This document shows positions 22,260 to 32,546 of a stretch of DNA of 64,000 nt, one piece after another. The notes beneath the pieces are model-generated. The model did no database searches, had not been told where the DNA came from, and saw nothing but the letters and a program-made list of their open reading frames with translations. The position numbers and the translations under genes are program-made. The stretch comes from Methanomicrobiales archaeon (GTDB taxonomy: Archaea > Halobacteriota > Methanomicrobia > Methanomicrobiales > Methanospirillaceae), in assembly GCA_025350045.1 (NCBI GenBank), contig JANXYM010000083.1, positions 1 to 64,000 of the forward strand. The letters are read 5' to 3'. The stretch's first letter is position 1, and each line of letters opens with the position of its first letter.

Positions 22260-24845
22260 ATGGTACTTTCAGATCTAAAAAACCGCCGGACATATCTGGT
22301 CATCGGTCTTGTAACCCTGTTCTCATTATTCGCCCTCTGGCTCCGTCTCATTCCTATGTTTATTATGGGTAATACGGATATCCTGATGATGGTCGGAAGC
22401 GATGACCCTCTCTATAATCTGCGCCAGGTTGAACAGATGCTTGCCAATAATCTCGCATATGCCTGGTTCGATCCAATGACCCTGTATCCTTCAGGTTCGA
22501 CTATCTATTGGGGTCCCCTCTTTCCCATGATCATCGCTATCGGATGCATGATCACCGGTGCAACCACAAGGCCGGAGATCATTGGAGTTGGCCTTGTAAT
22601 TCCCGCGATTATGGCCGCAGCGATTGTTGTCATTATGTACTGGGTGGGCAAAACCTGCGGGGACTGGAAAACAGGTCTGTTGGCATCCGGCTTTACGGCA
22701 ATTGTTACCGGACAGTTCTTCTACCGTTCATTATACGGGTATATGGATCACCATATCGCAGAAGTCCTCTTTTCCACTATCTTCTGCCTGTTCTATATGT
22801 ACACCCTCCATTCAGAGAAAGGGACGACAATTGATCTGAAAAATTGTAATACCTACAAAAAAACAGTCCTTTTCTCAGCATTGGCCGGCATTGCATACCT
22901 GCTCGGTCTCTTTGTGATGCCAACAATGATCCTCTTCGCGATGATCGCGGGAATATTTACGATAGTTCAGTTCGTCATCGATGTTCACAAAAACCGTACA
23001 AGCGAGTATCTTGTCATCATCAACTTCGTCATATTTGCCATTGCGATTCTGGGACTTCTATTATTTGGCCTGAAAAATCCCGGAATTGATCTTTCCACCT
23101 ACTCAATTGGGCACATTTATGCTTACATTGCAATGATCTTTGGAACCGGTGTGCTGTATCTTATTGCCCGCTTCCTGAAAGGAAAAGAGTGGTACTTCTA
23201 TCCAGCGGTCCTTCTGGGATGTGGTGTTTTTGTTGCCTTTATCCTGTTCTTCACCAGCCCGGCACTTTTTAATCTCCTTATTGTCTCCCTCTTTGCATTC
23301 TTCGGGCAGGCGCCGGTCACGAATACGGTGCAGGAAGCACGCGGGTGGGGATTAGATTTTGCATGGATGACCTTCAACTACGGCCTTATTCTGATGGCCG
23401 GGGGGATTCTGGTCATGGCATATAACAACCTGCGGGATGAACATCCTGAACAGGTATTCGCGCTCGTCTGGTCACTCATCATGCTGTTTTCTACCTGGCA
23501 GCATGTCCGGTATGAATATTACCTTGCCATAAACATCGCCCTCCTCTCAGCAGTCTGTGTAAGTTTTGTATGGACAAAAGGGCGCAATGATATCTACCGG
23601 CTTGTATCCGGGATCACTCATGATACCCATAACGTGGACTCAATCGATGATACGCCAGCAAAGAGCAAAAAGCTGAAAAGAACAACGAAAAATAGTGCGG
23701 GACATCCACAATCCAATTACCTGATGGCAGGACTGATTGTGATCTTCGTTGGACTGGGTATATTATTTGCTTACACATCGGTTTCATTCAGTTATTCCAA
23801 TGCTGTAAGCATGCCGACCCAAATGAATCCGGACTGGCGCGAGTCCCTTGACTGGATGGGAAATAACACACCAGATACGGGGGTTAATTATTTCACAATC
23901 TTCGATCCGAAGACGTTCAAATACCCGGAAGAATCGTATGGAGTCATGTCCTGGTGGGACTACGGACACATGATTACCTATATCTCCAAGCGGATCCCCA
24001 ATGCCAATCCGTTCCAGCAGGGTGTCATTGGAGTGAATGGGGCCGCTGCCTATTTCATGTCCACATCAGAGGACACAGCAAATTCCATTGCAGATACTGT
24101 TGGCACACGGTATATAATCACTGATATTGAGATGGACACAGGTAAATTCTGGGCTATGTCAACGTGGTATAATAATTCGCTCGCCACTGCCCCCTACCAG
24201 ATGACGTTACTCGCACCTGCGAAAAATAATCCCGATAGTTATGAACCCAACCTGCTGAACAAGCAGCCCTATTATCTTACAATGGTATCCCGGCTCCATA
24301 ACTTTGACGGCTCAATGACCCCTGCTTCAAATGTTTACTACATCGAATACGCGGATCCGGAGATTACCCGGGTCACGCTGCCAGTAATCACCGGTGCAGA
24401 AGCGATGAATGCCTCTGAAGCAAAACTTCGCGTTGACGAATATAACTTGAAGGCAGCTTCAGGATATCATGCAATTGCACTTAGCCCGGCAATCACACTC
24501 CCTGTTGATACTGTCCCGGCACTCCGGCACTACCGGCTCGTACATGAGTCTCCCAGTAATGTCTTCAATGCAAAGACTCCGGATGTTAAGTACGTAAAAG
24601 TCTTTGAATATGTCAAAGGAGCGCATATCAAGGGTGAGGGAATTATCGAAATCCCCGTTATCTCTAACACAGGAAGGGAGTACACGTACCGGCAGGAGAG
24701 TGTCAACGGGGAGTTCATTGTACCATACTCCACATCCGGCAATCCGTACGATGTTAAGACTACCGGAAAATACAAAATCGTCAGCAGCGGGAAGCAATAT
24801 GATGTACCGGAATCAGCAGTAATGCAGGGAAACCTTATCCAGTAA
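22260..24845 (+). CDS. aglB: Archaeal oligosaccharyltransferase (AglB/STT3)
   Basis: Multi-TM N-terminus and signature WWDYGHMITYISKR. Confidence 0.93.
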   Translation: MVLSDLKNRRTYLVIGLVTLFSLFALWLRLIPMFIMGNTDILMMVGSDDPLYNLRQVEQMLANNLAYAWFDPMTLYPSGSTIYWGPLFPMIIAIGCMITGATTRPEIIGVGLVIPAIMAAAIVVIMYWVGKTCGDWKTGLLASGFTAIVTGQFFYRSLYGYMDHHIAEVLFSTIFCLFYMYTLHSEKGTTIDLKNCNTYKKTVLFSALAGIAYLLGLFVMPTMILFAMIAGIFTIVQFVIDVHKNRTSEYLVIINFVIFAIAILGLLLFGLKNPGIDLSTYSIGHIYAYIAMIFGTGVLYLIARFLKGKEWYFYPAVLLGCGVFVAFILFFTSPALFNLLIVSLFAFFGQAPVTNTVQEARGWGLDFAWMTFNYGLILMAGGILVMAYNNLRDEHPEQVFALVWSLIMLFSTWQHVRYEYYLAINIALLSAVCVSFVWTKGRNDIYRLVSGITHDTHNVDSIDDTPAKSKKLKRTTKNSAGHPQSNYLMAGLIVIFVGLGILFAYTSVSFSYSNAVSMPTQMNPDWRESLDWMGNNTPDTGVNYFTIFDPKTFKYPEESYGVMSWWDYGHMITYISKRIPNANPFQQGVIGVNGAAAYFMSTSEDTANSIADTVGTRYIITDIEMDTGKFWAMSTWYNNSLATAPYQMTLLAPAKNNPDSYEPNLLNKQPYYLTMVSRLHNFDGSMTPASNVYYIEYADPEITRVTLPVITGAEAMNASEAKLRVDEYNLKAASGYHAIALSPAITLPVDTVPALRHYRLVHESPSNVFNAKTPDVKYVKVFEYVKGAHIKGEGIIEIPVISNTGREYTYRQESVNGEFIVPYSTSGNPYDVKTTGKYKIVSSGKQYDVPESAVMQGNLIQ

Positions 24846-24919
24846 TTCCCGTCACTCTTTTTCTTTTTTAAATGCCAACAATTTTCAAAGATTGAAAATA
24901 ATAGTATCGAACAGCAATT

Positions 24920-25897
24920 ATGGTCAGGTGTTCAGCGATTACCGGGGATGTTTTCTCCCGGCATGATATTAAAACCCATGATGAGAGCAGCTCCCGCCTC
25001 TATGCAGCATGTGCAGGTATACCTGAAGGGATATCAATCATTGAACCGAAAATTGCACATGAAGAGGACCTCCTCCGGGTTCACACACGTTCACATGTCC
25101 ATATGATACGCGAGTTTTCCTCCCATGGGGGACAACATTACATCGATCAGAACACCTATGTCAACGGCGAGTCATTCGAAGTTGCTTCCTTTGCGGCCGG
25201 TGCCACAATCGATGCTGTGCACCGTTCAATCGATGGCGAACATAGCTTTGCTCTTGTCCGCCCACCAGGACACCATGCTGAACCGGACAAGGCGATGGGA
25301 TTTTGTATTTTTAATAATGCGGCCGTTGCAGCGGCAGAGGCGCTTGAACGGGTTGATCGTATTGCAATAATCGATTGGGATCTTCACCATGGAAACGGGA
25401 CACAAAAGATCTTTTACCGGGATGACCAGGTGCTCTATTGTTCAATCCACCAGGGAAACATTTTTCCCCACACCGGCTGGGTTGATGAGATCGGTGCAGC
25501 GAAGGGGAAAGGTTACACCATAAATACACCGCTACGCCCGGGGTCTACCATTGCCGATTACCGGTTCGTCTTTGAACGGGTATTCATTCCCGCACTCGAA
25601 AAGTTCAGGCCGGATGCGGTAATTGTCTCTGCCGGTCAGGATGCACTGTCAGATGACCCCAAAAGCGACATGCTTCTTTTTCCTGAGGATTTCGGCACGC
25701 TTACCCGACTTGTGTTGGATGCAACGGACAATCCTCTTGCCCTGGTCCTGGAAGGGGGATATGGTCCTTCCCATGGGGATGCCATTGCTGCGATATTCTC
25801 AGCACTCAATGGATCTTCGGGTCTACCGGAACCTGAGGGAGAACCTCATAAAACAACACAGGATATTGTTGCGGTAATCAGTAAGATGACAACCTGA
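24920..25897 (+). CDS. Histone deacetylase family protein
   Basis: RPPGHHAEPDKAMGFCIFNNAAVAA, IIDWDLHHGNGTQKIFY. Confidence 0.92.
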   Translation: MVRCSAITGDVFSRHDIKTHDESSSRLYAACAGIPEGISIIEPKIAHEEDLLRVHTRSHVHMIREFSSHGGQHYIDQNTYVNGESFEVASFAAGATIDAVHRSIDGEHSFALVRPPGHHAEPDKAMGFCIFNNAAVAAAEALERVDRIAIIDWDLHHGNGTQKIFYRDDQVLYCSIHQGNIFPHTGWVDEIGAAKGKGYTINTPLRPGSTIADYRFVFERVFIPALEKFRPDAVIVSAGQDALSDDPKSDMLLFPEDFGTLTRLVLDATDNPLALVLEGGYGPSHGDAIAAIFSALNGSSGLPEPEGEPHKTTQDIVAVISKMTT

Positions 25898-25966
25898 ACG
25901 AGGATTGTGTCCTCCTGATGCGTACAAAAAAACACCTTTATAGATTAGGAGTGCTCATTCTCCGGT

Positions 25967-26260
25967 ATGTTACCTGAAGTGGTTGTCCAGGGAATGCGAG
26001 TGCGGTACCCCCGGACCGGGACAACCGGCACGATCCTGCACATTGAGAATATACGGGGGGATTTCTTTGCGGAGATTGACAGTACAAATCTCTTGTACCG
26101 TGTTGATCAGCTCATACCGGCATCCGGTTCTGACAAATCAACAGTCATCATCAGTGAAGATGCCAAAAAAACTATCGAGAGGGAACGGGCATTTGCTGCA
26201 GGAAATGAGATGACGGAGGCATTAAAAAATACCGACCAGAGCTGTGAGGGCGGTGGTTGA
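25967..26260 (+). CDS. DUF2098-like methanogen protein
   Basis: Small ORF MLPEVVVQGMRVRYPRTGTTGTILHIENIRGDFFAEIDSTNLLYRVDQL. Confidence 0.6.
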   Translation: MLPEVVVQGMRVRYPRTGTTGTILHIENIRGDFFAEIDSTNLLYRVDQLIPASGSDKSTVIISEDAKKTIERERAFAAGNEMTEALKNTDQSCEGGG

Positions 26261-26513
26261 GCGGCTCATCCAATAATTGACATGTACCTGTTCAATCTCT
26301 TTTTAGGACCACTGGTTTTGTATGATTCCTGAATAATGTATTGATCTGCGGGATTGTATTTATGTATCAGGCGCTCTATATGATGATCAGCTATGCGTCT
26401 ATACTTTGTGGGATCTGACATCACGACGGTATCTCACGCGGCGCATATTTAATCAATCGTAATAAGGTGGTTCACTTGACAATTTTTTATGGAGTAAGGA
26501 GGTTCGATTTCAT

Positions 26514-27749
26514 TTGCATGATGTGACTGTTCCCAGTGTCAATATAGGAGTTGTGGGTCATGTCGACCATGGCAAGACTACGCTCGTCAATGCGCTTACC
26601 GGTACTTGGACAGACCGGCACAGCGAGGAGGTGAAGCGGGGTATTTCAATCCGACTCGGATATGCTGACGCGACATTTTACCGGTGCGAAAAGTGCGAAG
26701 GGACAGAAGCCTTCTCCACACGCCCCGAATGCCCGGTCTGTGGTGGAACCGGCACACCTTTCCGTTCCATATCATTCGTTGATGCACCCGGGCACGAAAC
26801 ACTCATGGCAACGATGTTGTCCGGTTCTGCACTGATGGATGGCGCAATGCTGGTGATTGCGGCAAGTGAAAAATGTCCGCAGCCACAGACAAAAGAACAT
26901 CTGATGGCACTGGAACTTGTCGGTATCAAAAATATCGTCATTGTCCAGAGCAAGATCGATGTGGTAAGCCAGAAAGAGGCCATCGATAACTACCACGAGA
27001 TCAAGACATTTGTCAAGGGTACCATAGCAGAAAATGCACCCATCGTTCCTGTATCATCCCAGAAAGGGATCAATATGGGTGCGCTTGTGCAGGCACTTGA
27101 CGGAGCAATTCCTGAACCGGTACGGGATCCCGATGCTGAACCCCTGATGCTGATAGCCCGTTCATTTGATGTCAATAAACCTGGCTGTAACTGGAAAGAT
27201 GTGAAAGGCGGGGTCGTCGGAGGGTCTCTTATCCGGGGCATCCTCCACGCAGATGAGAAGATCGAGATCCGCCCGGGCAGACAGGTGCAAGTCGAGAACA
27301 AGATCAAATGGATTCCCATCACCACAACGATCACCTCTATCAATGCAGGTTCCAAGCATGTGGAAGCGGCAACTCCCGGGGGACTCCTGGGGGTAGGTAC
27401 AAAACTCGACCCGGCTCTGACGAAAAGCGATGCGCTTGCCGGCCAGGTCCTTGGACATGAGGGAAAACTTCCCCCGGTCTGGGAAAAGATCCGGTGCAGT
27501 GTGACCCTGATGGAGCGGGTCGTGGGAGCTACAAGCGAGCTCATCATCGAGCCGCTCAAGCATAGCGAACCTTTGATGCTCTCCGTGGGTACAGCAGTTA
27601 CCGTTGGAATAGTGAGCAATACAAAGAAAGATCATGTTGAGATTGCGCTGAAGCGCCCCGTGTGTGCAGAAATTGGTTCCCGGATCGCTATCAGCCGGCA
27701 GGTGGGAGCACGCTGGCGGTTAATCGGGATGGGTGTGCTGGGCGAGTGA
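26514..27749 (+). CDS. eif2g: Translation initiation factor aIF2 subunit gamma
   Basis: [21 protein letters not shown], zinc knuckle [31 protein letters not shown] start with AAGGAGG upstream. Confidence 0.95.
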   Translation: MHDVTVPSVNIGVVGHVDHGKTTLVNALTGTWTDRHSEEVKRGISIRLGYADATFYRCEKCEGTEAFSTRPECPVCGGTGTPFRSISFVDAPGHETLMATMLSGSALMDGAMLVIAASEKCPQPQTKEHLMALELVGIKNIVIVQSKIDVVSQKEAIDNYHEIKTFVKGTIAENAPIVPVSSQKGINMGALVQALDGAIPEPVRDPDAEPLMLIARSFDVNKPGCNWKDVKGGVVGGSLIRGILHADEKIEIRPGRQVQVENKIKWIPITTTITSINAGSKHVEAATPGGLLGVGTKLDPALTKSDALAGQVLGHEGKLPPVWEKIRCSVTLMERVVGATSELIIEPLKHSEPLMLSVGTAVTVGIVSNTKKDHVEIALKRPVCAEIGSRIAISRQVGARWRLIGMGVLGE

Positions 27750-28129
27750 AGGTCCTCCTGGACGCAAATGCCCTCATGATGCCGGCACAGTTCCAGATCG
27801 ATCTCTTCGATGAGCTTCGGATGCTCATCGGGGCATTCGACCCCGTTATACTCCCCGGAGTATTACAGGAGTTGAACGGACTCACCCGGGCAAAAGGTCG
27901 TGATGGTGCCGCTGCACGCTGCGGCCTTACCCTTGCCGAAAAATGCACGATTGTTCAGAATCCAGATCTGAAAGCAGGATCGGTTGATGCACAAGTGATC
28001 GAATATGCAGCCCGGAACAAGTGTCTGGTAGTCACCAATGACCGGCGGGTGAGAGATGCGCTGTTTGCACAGGGTATCGGTGTAATTTCATTAAGGAATC
28101 AGAAAAAACTGGAGATTTTACGGAGGTAA
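27746..28129 (+). CDS. PIN-domain protein, Nob1/Fcf1-like rRNA-processing nuclease
   Basis: [24 protein letters not shown]; conserved Asp (NDRRVRDAL); GTG start overlapping aIF2-gamma stop. Confidence 0.8.
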   Translation: MKVLLDANALMMPAQFQIDLFDELRMLIGAFDPVILPGVLQELNGLTRAKGRDGAAARCGLTLAEKCTIVQNPDLKAGSVDAQVIEYAARNKCLVVTNDRRVRDALFAQGIGVISLRNQKKLEILRR

Positions 28130-28134
28130 AAAAA

Positions 28135-28773
28135 ATGTATCACAAATTGATGCTTGAGGACAAGGTGCGGGTGCCCCCCCAGAGACTGGGAGAAAAACTC
28201 GAAAAAGTGATCCTTGAGGTCCTGCAGGAGCAGCTGGAAGGCAGCATCGATAAAGAGATCGGGATCTTTATCTGCGTTACAAAAGTGCAGGACGTAGGAG
28301 AGGGAGAACTCGTCCCTGGTGATGGTGGCGTCTATTACGATGTGAAGTTTGAGGCAATGGTTCTCAGACTTGGGTTACAGGAAGTTATCGAAGGGCTGGT
28401 TGTCGAAACCACCAGCTTCGGCGCATTTGTAAGCCTTGGCCCCATCGATGCGATGCTTCATGTAAGCCAGATTTCAGACGAGTATATCAACTACGATGAG
28501 AAGAACGCCCGGCTCATCTGCCAGGAATCAAAGAGATTTATCGGAGTGGGAGACATTGTCCGCGTCCGTGTAGTGACACTCTCGTTAAACGAACGCGAAC
28601 CGCGTGACAGCAAGATCGGCCTGACCATGCGACAGGCAGGACTCGGCACCGCACTCTGGCTCGAAGAAGAGATGAACAAGGAAAAAGAGAAGGCCAGTAA
28701 CCCGGATGGTGCAGCAAAAGTAACGCCGGTGAAATCAAAGGGCAAGAGGAAGGAGCATGCCTCCGGCGAATAA
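28135..28773 (+). CDS. rpoE1: DNA-directed RNA polymerase subunit E' (Rpo7)
   Basis: MYHKLMLEDKVRVPPQRLGEKLEKVI; S1-like domain. Confidence 0.93.
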   Translation: MYHKLMLEDKVRVPPQRLGEKLEKVILEVLQEQLEGSIDKEIGIFICVTKVQDVGEGELVPGDGGVYYDVKFEAMVLRLGLQEVIEGLVVETTSFGAFVSLGPIDAMLHVSQISDEYINYDEKNARLICQESKRFIGVGDIVRVRVVTLSLNEREPRDSKIGLTMRQAGLGTALWLEEEMNKEKEKASNPDGAAKVTPVKSKGKRKEHASGE

Positions 28774-28963
28774 GAAGAAGCAGGGAAAGGTCTGCCGCGA
28801 CTGTCACCGGGTAGTGGACGGAGAGAACTGTGTCATCTGCGGTACCACCAACTTAAGCGATGACTGGTCCGGTTACCTTGTTATCATTGATCCGGTTAAT
28901 TCTGAAGTGGCAAAAAGGATGGACATCAAACTCCCGGGCCGCTACGCACTGAAGGTCCGTTGA
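28757..28963 (+). CDS. spt4: Spt4 / RNA polymerase subunit E''
   Basis: CRDCHRVVDGENCVICGTTNLSDDWSGYLVIIDP. Confidence 0.92.
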   Translation: MPPANKKKQGKVCRDCHRVVDGENCVICGTTNLSDDWSGYLVIIDPVNSEVAKRMDIKLPGRYALKVR

Positions 28964-29454
28964 TGCTCACCCTTCCCGAAGAGCGCAGGAAGCTCTTCAA
29001 GGAACCATTCGGGGAGTTACATCAGGATATTGAAGAGATCGTTCCGCTTATCTCCCATGGTACCGTGTACGCTGTGGGAGACGTAGTCACCCACAATCTT
29101 CACAGGAACGGAATCACCCCCGCAATTGCAGTGATCGATGGGCATACCATGAGATCCCCGTGCAGTCAAATGCCCGCACATCGTGGCGAGTGTATCAACG
29201 TTAAAAATCCTGCAGGTACCCTGACCGATGAATTGATCCGCGCACTCACGTATGCGGTCCTCCATCCACCGGTAACCATTAATGTGGAGGGGGAAGAAGA
29301 TCTCGCGGTTATCCCGCTTATACTCGCAGCTCCCCTCGGGGCAATCGTACTCTATGGTCAGCCGCACAAAGGAGTGGTTATGCGCACGGTGAACCGTGAA
29401 GCGCAGCAGACTGCACAGCGTTTCCTTGACCATTTTATCCGCACAGAAGCATAA
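28960..29454 (+). CDS. GTP-dependent dephospho-CoA kinase (DUF359 family)
   Basis: VYAVGDVVTHNLHRNGITPAIAVIDGHTMR; VKNPAGTLTDELIRAL. Confidence 0.88.
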   Translation: MMLTLPEERRKLFKEPFGELHQDIEEIVPLISHGTVYAVGDVVTHNLHRNGITPAIAVIDGHTMRSPCSQMPAHRGECINVKNPAGTLTDELIRALTYAVLHPPVTINVEGEEDLAVIPLILAAPLGAIVLYGQPHKGVVMRTVNREAQQTAQRFLDHFIRTEA

Positions 29455-29480
29455 CTATCATTTCAACAGCGTTGCGGGCA

Positions 29481-29491
29481 TTTTTTTTTTT
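29481..29491 (+). terminator. Oligo-T terminator candidate
   Basis: 11-nt T run downstream of the dephospho-CoA kinase gene. Confidence 0.45.
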
Positions 29492-29575
29492 AGTATCGTT
29501 TGAATTGAGGGATTATGTTTCTCCAGAGAAGGTCATAGTTTAAATAAACCGGTTTCCAATAATTACAGGATATCG

Positions 29576-29869
29576 ATGGACTTTGAGATCACCAGCGATA
29601 AAAGAAATGAGCTTTTATCCAGAAGAGAGGTTCAGTTTACCCTCAAATACGATGGAGCGACCCCCTCCCGCATGCAGATCATCGGCAAACTCTGCGCACT
29701 GCTCAACATTAAGGAGCACCAGATTACCCTTGATACGCTGCACAGCAGCTTCGGTAAAACTGAAATCAGCGGTTCAGCCCGCATCTATGAGACCGAAGAG
29801 GTCAGGAACAAGACCGAGCGGCCGCATCTTGCAGCGCGCGGTATGCCAAAGCCCAAGGAAGAGGCATAA
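29576..29869 (+). CDS. rps24e: Ribosomal protein S24e
   Basis: [34 protein letters not shown]. Confidence 0.93.
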   Translation: MDFEITSDKRNELLSRREVQFTLKYDGATPSRMQIIGKLCALLNIKEHQITLDTLHSSFGKTEISGSARIYETEEVRNKTERPHLAARGMPKPKEEA

Positions 29870-29871
29870 TA

Positions 29872-30057
29872 ATGGCAGCACCAAAGAAAGGAGCCAAAGC
29901 CAAAGGACCCAAGAGGGGCGCCTATTACAAGGTTGAAGGCGAAAAGATCACTACCGCAAAAAAATACTGCCCGCGCTGCGGACCCGGTATCATGATGGCG
30001 GATCACAAGGATCGCCTCACCTGCGGCAAGTGCGGATATACCGAATTCAGAAAATAA
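29872..30057 (+). CDS. rps27ae: Ribosomal protein S27ae
   Basis: Zinc ribbon [27 protein letters not shown]. Confidence 0.93.
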   Translation: MAAPKKGAKAKGPKRGAYYKVEGEKITTAKKYCPRCGPGIMMADHKDRLTCGKCGYTEFRK

Positions 30058-30063
30058 GTACCA

Positions 30064-31647
30064 ATGCCTGTTTTTGGGCAGATATTAGGGATTGAGGGTA
30101 CGGCTTGGAACCTCAGTGCCGCTCTTTTTGATCGCGATCTTATCGCACTGGTTTCACGACCATACAGCCCGGCAACTGGGGGCATTCACCCCCGGGAAGC
30201 GGCACAGCATCATGCCTCAGTGATGAAGGAGCTTATCGGTTCAGTGCTCACCGAGCCGGATAAAATTACCGGCATTGCTTTTTCCCAGGGGCCGGGGCTC
30301 GGTCCCTGCCTGCGGACAGTGGCAACAGCAGCCCGGTCCCTTGCACTAGCTCTTGAGGTTCCCCTCGTAGGAGTCAACCACTGCGTTGCCCATATAGAGA
30401 TTGGGTGTTTTGCAACCGGCTGTCGCGATCCCATCGTGTTGTACGCCAGCGGGGCAAATACCCAGGTTATTGGGTACCTGAACGGCAGATATCGTATCTT
30501 TGGCGAGACACTCGACATCGGGATTGGTAATGCCCTAGATAAATTTGCCCGCTCAAAAAACTTCCCACATCCGGGGGGCCCAATTATTGAAATGCAGGGT
30601 AAACAGGGGCAGTATATCGAACTCCCGTATACCGTAAAGGGAATGGATCTTGCCTTCTCCGGTCTTGTATCTGCTGCAAAGGACTCAAAGGCGCCCCTGC
30701 CGGATGTCTGCTACAGCCTGCAGGAAACCGCGTTTGCCATGTGCGTGGAAGTCACCGAACGGGCGATGTCGCTTGCCGGGAAAAACGAAGTGCTGCTTGT
30801 TGGCGGTGTCGGAGCAAACCGTCGCCTCCAGGAGATGCTGCGGATAATGTGCGAGGAACGCGGTGCGCGGTTCTTCGTTCCCGAGCAAAAATATCTCGGG
30901 GATAACGGGGCAATGATCGCCTACACCGGGAAACTGATGCTGGAGAGTGGCACCTCAACCCCCATTGAATCGTCCCAGATCAACCCCTCATTCCGTTCGG
31001 ATGAGGTTGCGGTTACATGGAAGCGTGAAACCCCCTCTGCAGGCGCCGTGATTCAACCAGATGCTGGCACACAGAAACGGGGGGCAGAAGCCATCATCAC
31101 GTTCCGCGAAGGGCTTGCCGAGAAAAAGCGGGTCTCGAAACGGTACCGGGTGGCAGCTCTCGATAAGCGGTTGATAGCAGAAAGAACGCGGGCTGAAGCA
31201 CGGCTCATCCATGCAGCCCGCAATGGTGGCGTACCAACACCCATTATGAGTGACATAACTGCTGACACCATCCTTATGGAAGAGATCCGGGGAACCCTGC
31301 TCACGCACGCGCTGCATGCATCCACGGTCATGGAAGCAGGCAGGATGGTGGGCAAACTCCACAAAGCGGGAATCATGCATGGCGATCTTACGACCAGCAA
31401 CCTGATCCTGCGGAATGACGATGGAAAATGCGTACTGATCGACTTCGGACTTGCACAGACAACTACCGAGATCGAACAAAGGGGCGTGGACATTCATGTG
31501 CTGTTCCAGACTCTGGAGAGTACAGCACCCGAACATGCAGATGCGCTCAAAGCAGCATTTGTGGCCGGGTATTCAGAAACGTTCGATGGTGCTGCTGATG
31601 TGATCCATCGCGAACATGAGATCGAACTGAGGGGAAGATACCTGTGA
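30064..31647 (+). CDS. Kae1-Bud32 fusion (tRNA t6A synthesis)
   Basis: N-terminal Kae1 (GVNHCVAHIEIG, YASGANTQVIGY) fused to Bud32 kinase (GIMHGDLTTSNLIL, LIDFGLAQ). Confidence 0.95.
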   Translation: MPVFGQILGIEGTAWNLSAALFDRDLIALVSRPYSPATGGIHPREAAQHHASVMKELIGSVLTEPDKITGIAFSQGPGLGPCLRTVATAARSLALALEVPLVGVNHCVAHIEIGCFATGCRDPIVLYASGANTQVIGYLNGRYRIFGETLDIGIGNALDKFARSKNFPHPGGPIIEMQGKQGQYIELPYTVKGMDLAFSGLVSAAKDSKAPLPDVCYSLQETAFAMCVEVTERAMSLAGKNEVLLVGGVGANRRLQEMLRIMCEERGARFFVPEQKYLGDNGAMIAYTGKLMLESGTSTPIESSQINPSFRSDEVAVTWKRETPSAGAVIQPDAGTQKRGAEAIITFREGLAEKKRVSKRYRVAALDKRLIAERTRAEARLIHAARNGGVPTPIMSDITADTILMEEIRGTLLTHALHASTVMEAGRMVGKLHKAGIMHGDLTTSNLILRNDDGKCVLIDFGLAQTTTEIEQRGVDIHVLFQTLESTAPEHADALKAAFVAGYSETFDGAADVIHREHEIELRGRYL

Positions 31648-32204
31648 AACTGACAATAGTCACCAGTAATGTGAACAAAGCCGTGGAGGTTGCAGCTTTT
31701 CTTAAAGGCGTACTGGAGGTAACACATGTGCCGCTTGACATACCGGAGCACCGCTCCGCTGAAGTGGGTGAGATTGCGAAAGGCAAAGCGACATATGCGT
31801 ATGAACGTCTCCGCACGCCACTCATTGTTGACGATACCGGTTTTTCCATCGATGTCCTCAACGGGTTTCCCGGGCCCTATGCAGCGTACGTCCTGCACAC
31901 GCTGGGCAATGCCGGGATACTCAAACTTATGGAAGGGGAGAAAAGCCGGAAGGCACACTTCACCACCGCGATCGCATTTGCGGATGAATCCGGTATTCAT
32001 ATATTCACCGGAACAATACATGGCAACCTCACCGCCACTCCACGGGGCATTAACGGATTTGGTTACGATCCGATTGTTGACGTAGACGGGCGTACTCTTG
32101 CAGAGATGTCCCTTGAAGAGAAAAGCATCATATCTCATCGCGCTCTTGCCCTGGCAGAATTCCGTGACTGGTTCCTGAAGGAATATCCATCCAGCAGCCG
32201 ATAA
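31644..32204 (+). CDS. rdgB: XTP/dITP diphosphatase (RdgB/HAM1)
   Basis: VTSNVNKAVEVAAFL, DDTGFSIDVLNGFPGPYAAY, GFGYDPI. Confidence 0.93.
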   Translation: MKLTIVTSNVNKAVEVAAFLKGVLEVTHVPLDIPEHRSAEVGEIAKGKATYAYERLRTPLIVDDTGFSIDVLNGFPGPYAAYVLHTLGNAGILKLMEGEKSRKAHFTTAIAFADESGIHIFTGTIHGNLTATPRGINGFGYDPIVDVDGRTLAEMSLEEKSIISHRALALAEFRDWFLKEYPSSSR

Positions 32205-32262
32205 CGCAAATGGTTAATATGTCTTACAGCTTTGTTATAAGGGCATACAGGAGTGTATTTCA

Positions 32263-32409
32263 ATGGCAAAATTCCCTGAAGCCGAAGCACGGTTACTCAA
32301 CGTAAAGATATGTATGCATTGCAACGCCCGCAATGCAATTCGCGCAACCAGCTGCCGCAAATGCGGTTACCAGAACCTGCGCCCCAAGAACAAAGAGCGA
32401 AAAGCGTAA
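32263..32409 (+). CDS. rpl40e: Ribosomal protein L40e (48 aa, below the ORF-track cutoff)
   Basis: Manual translation [49 protein letters not shown]-x2-C ... C-x2-C zinc ribbon. Confidence 0.93.
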   Translation: MAKFPEAEARLLNVKICMHCNARNAIRATSCRKCGYQNLRPKNKERKA

Positions 32410-32546
32410 TTGATCTTTTCAATATTTTTTCTCTCTTTTTTTGGTTTTCATAACGAAAACAGAATTTTAAAAAAAAACGGGTATAAAAGTCACCAAGACT
32501 TTCATGCACGTTTGATGAAAAGACCTCGTATAGTTTCATGCAGGAA

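Noticed and set aside
26380-26418. Possible C/D box sRNA upstream of aIF2-gamma (ATGATGA ... CTGA)
   Set aside because: C and D boxes are too close and no internal D'/C' pair was seen; likely chance
26990-27619. 209-aa antisense ORF over aIF2-gamma
   Set aside because: Antisense shadow of a highly conserved gene with no independent coding signal
30064-31647. Kae1-Bud32 gene fusion as a novelty
   Set aside because: A known fusion in several archaeal lineages including methanogens
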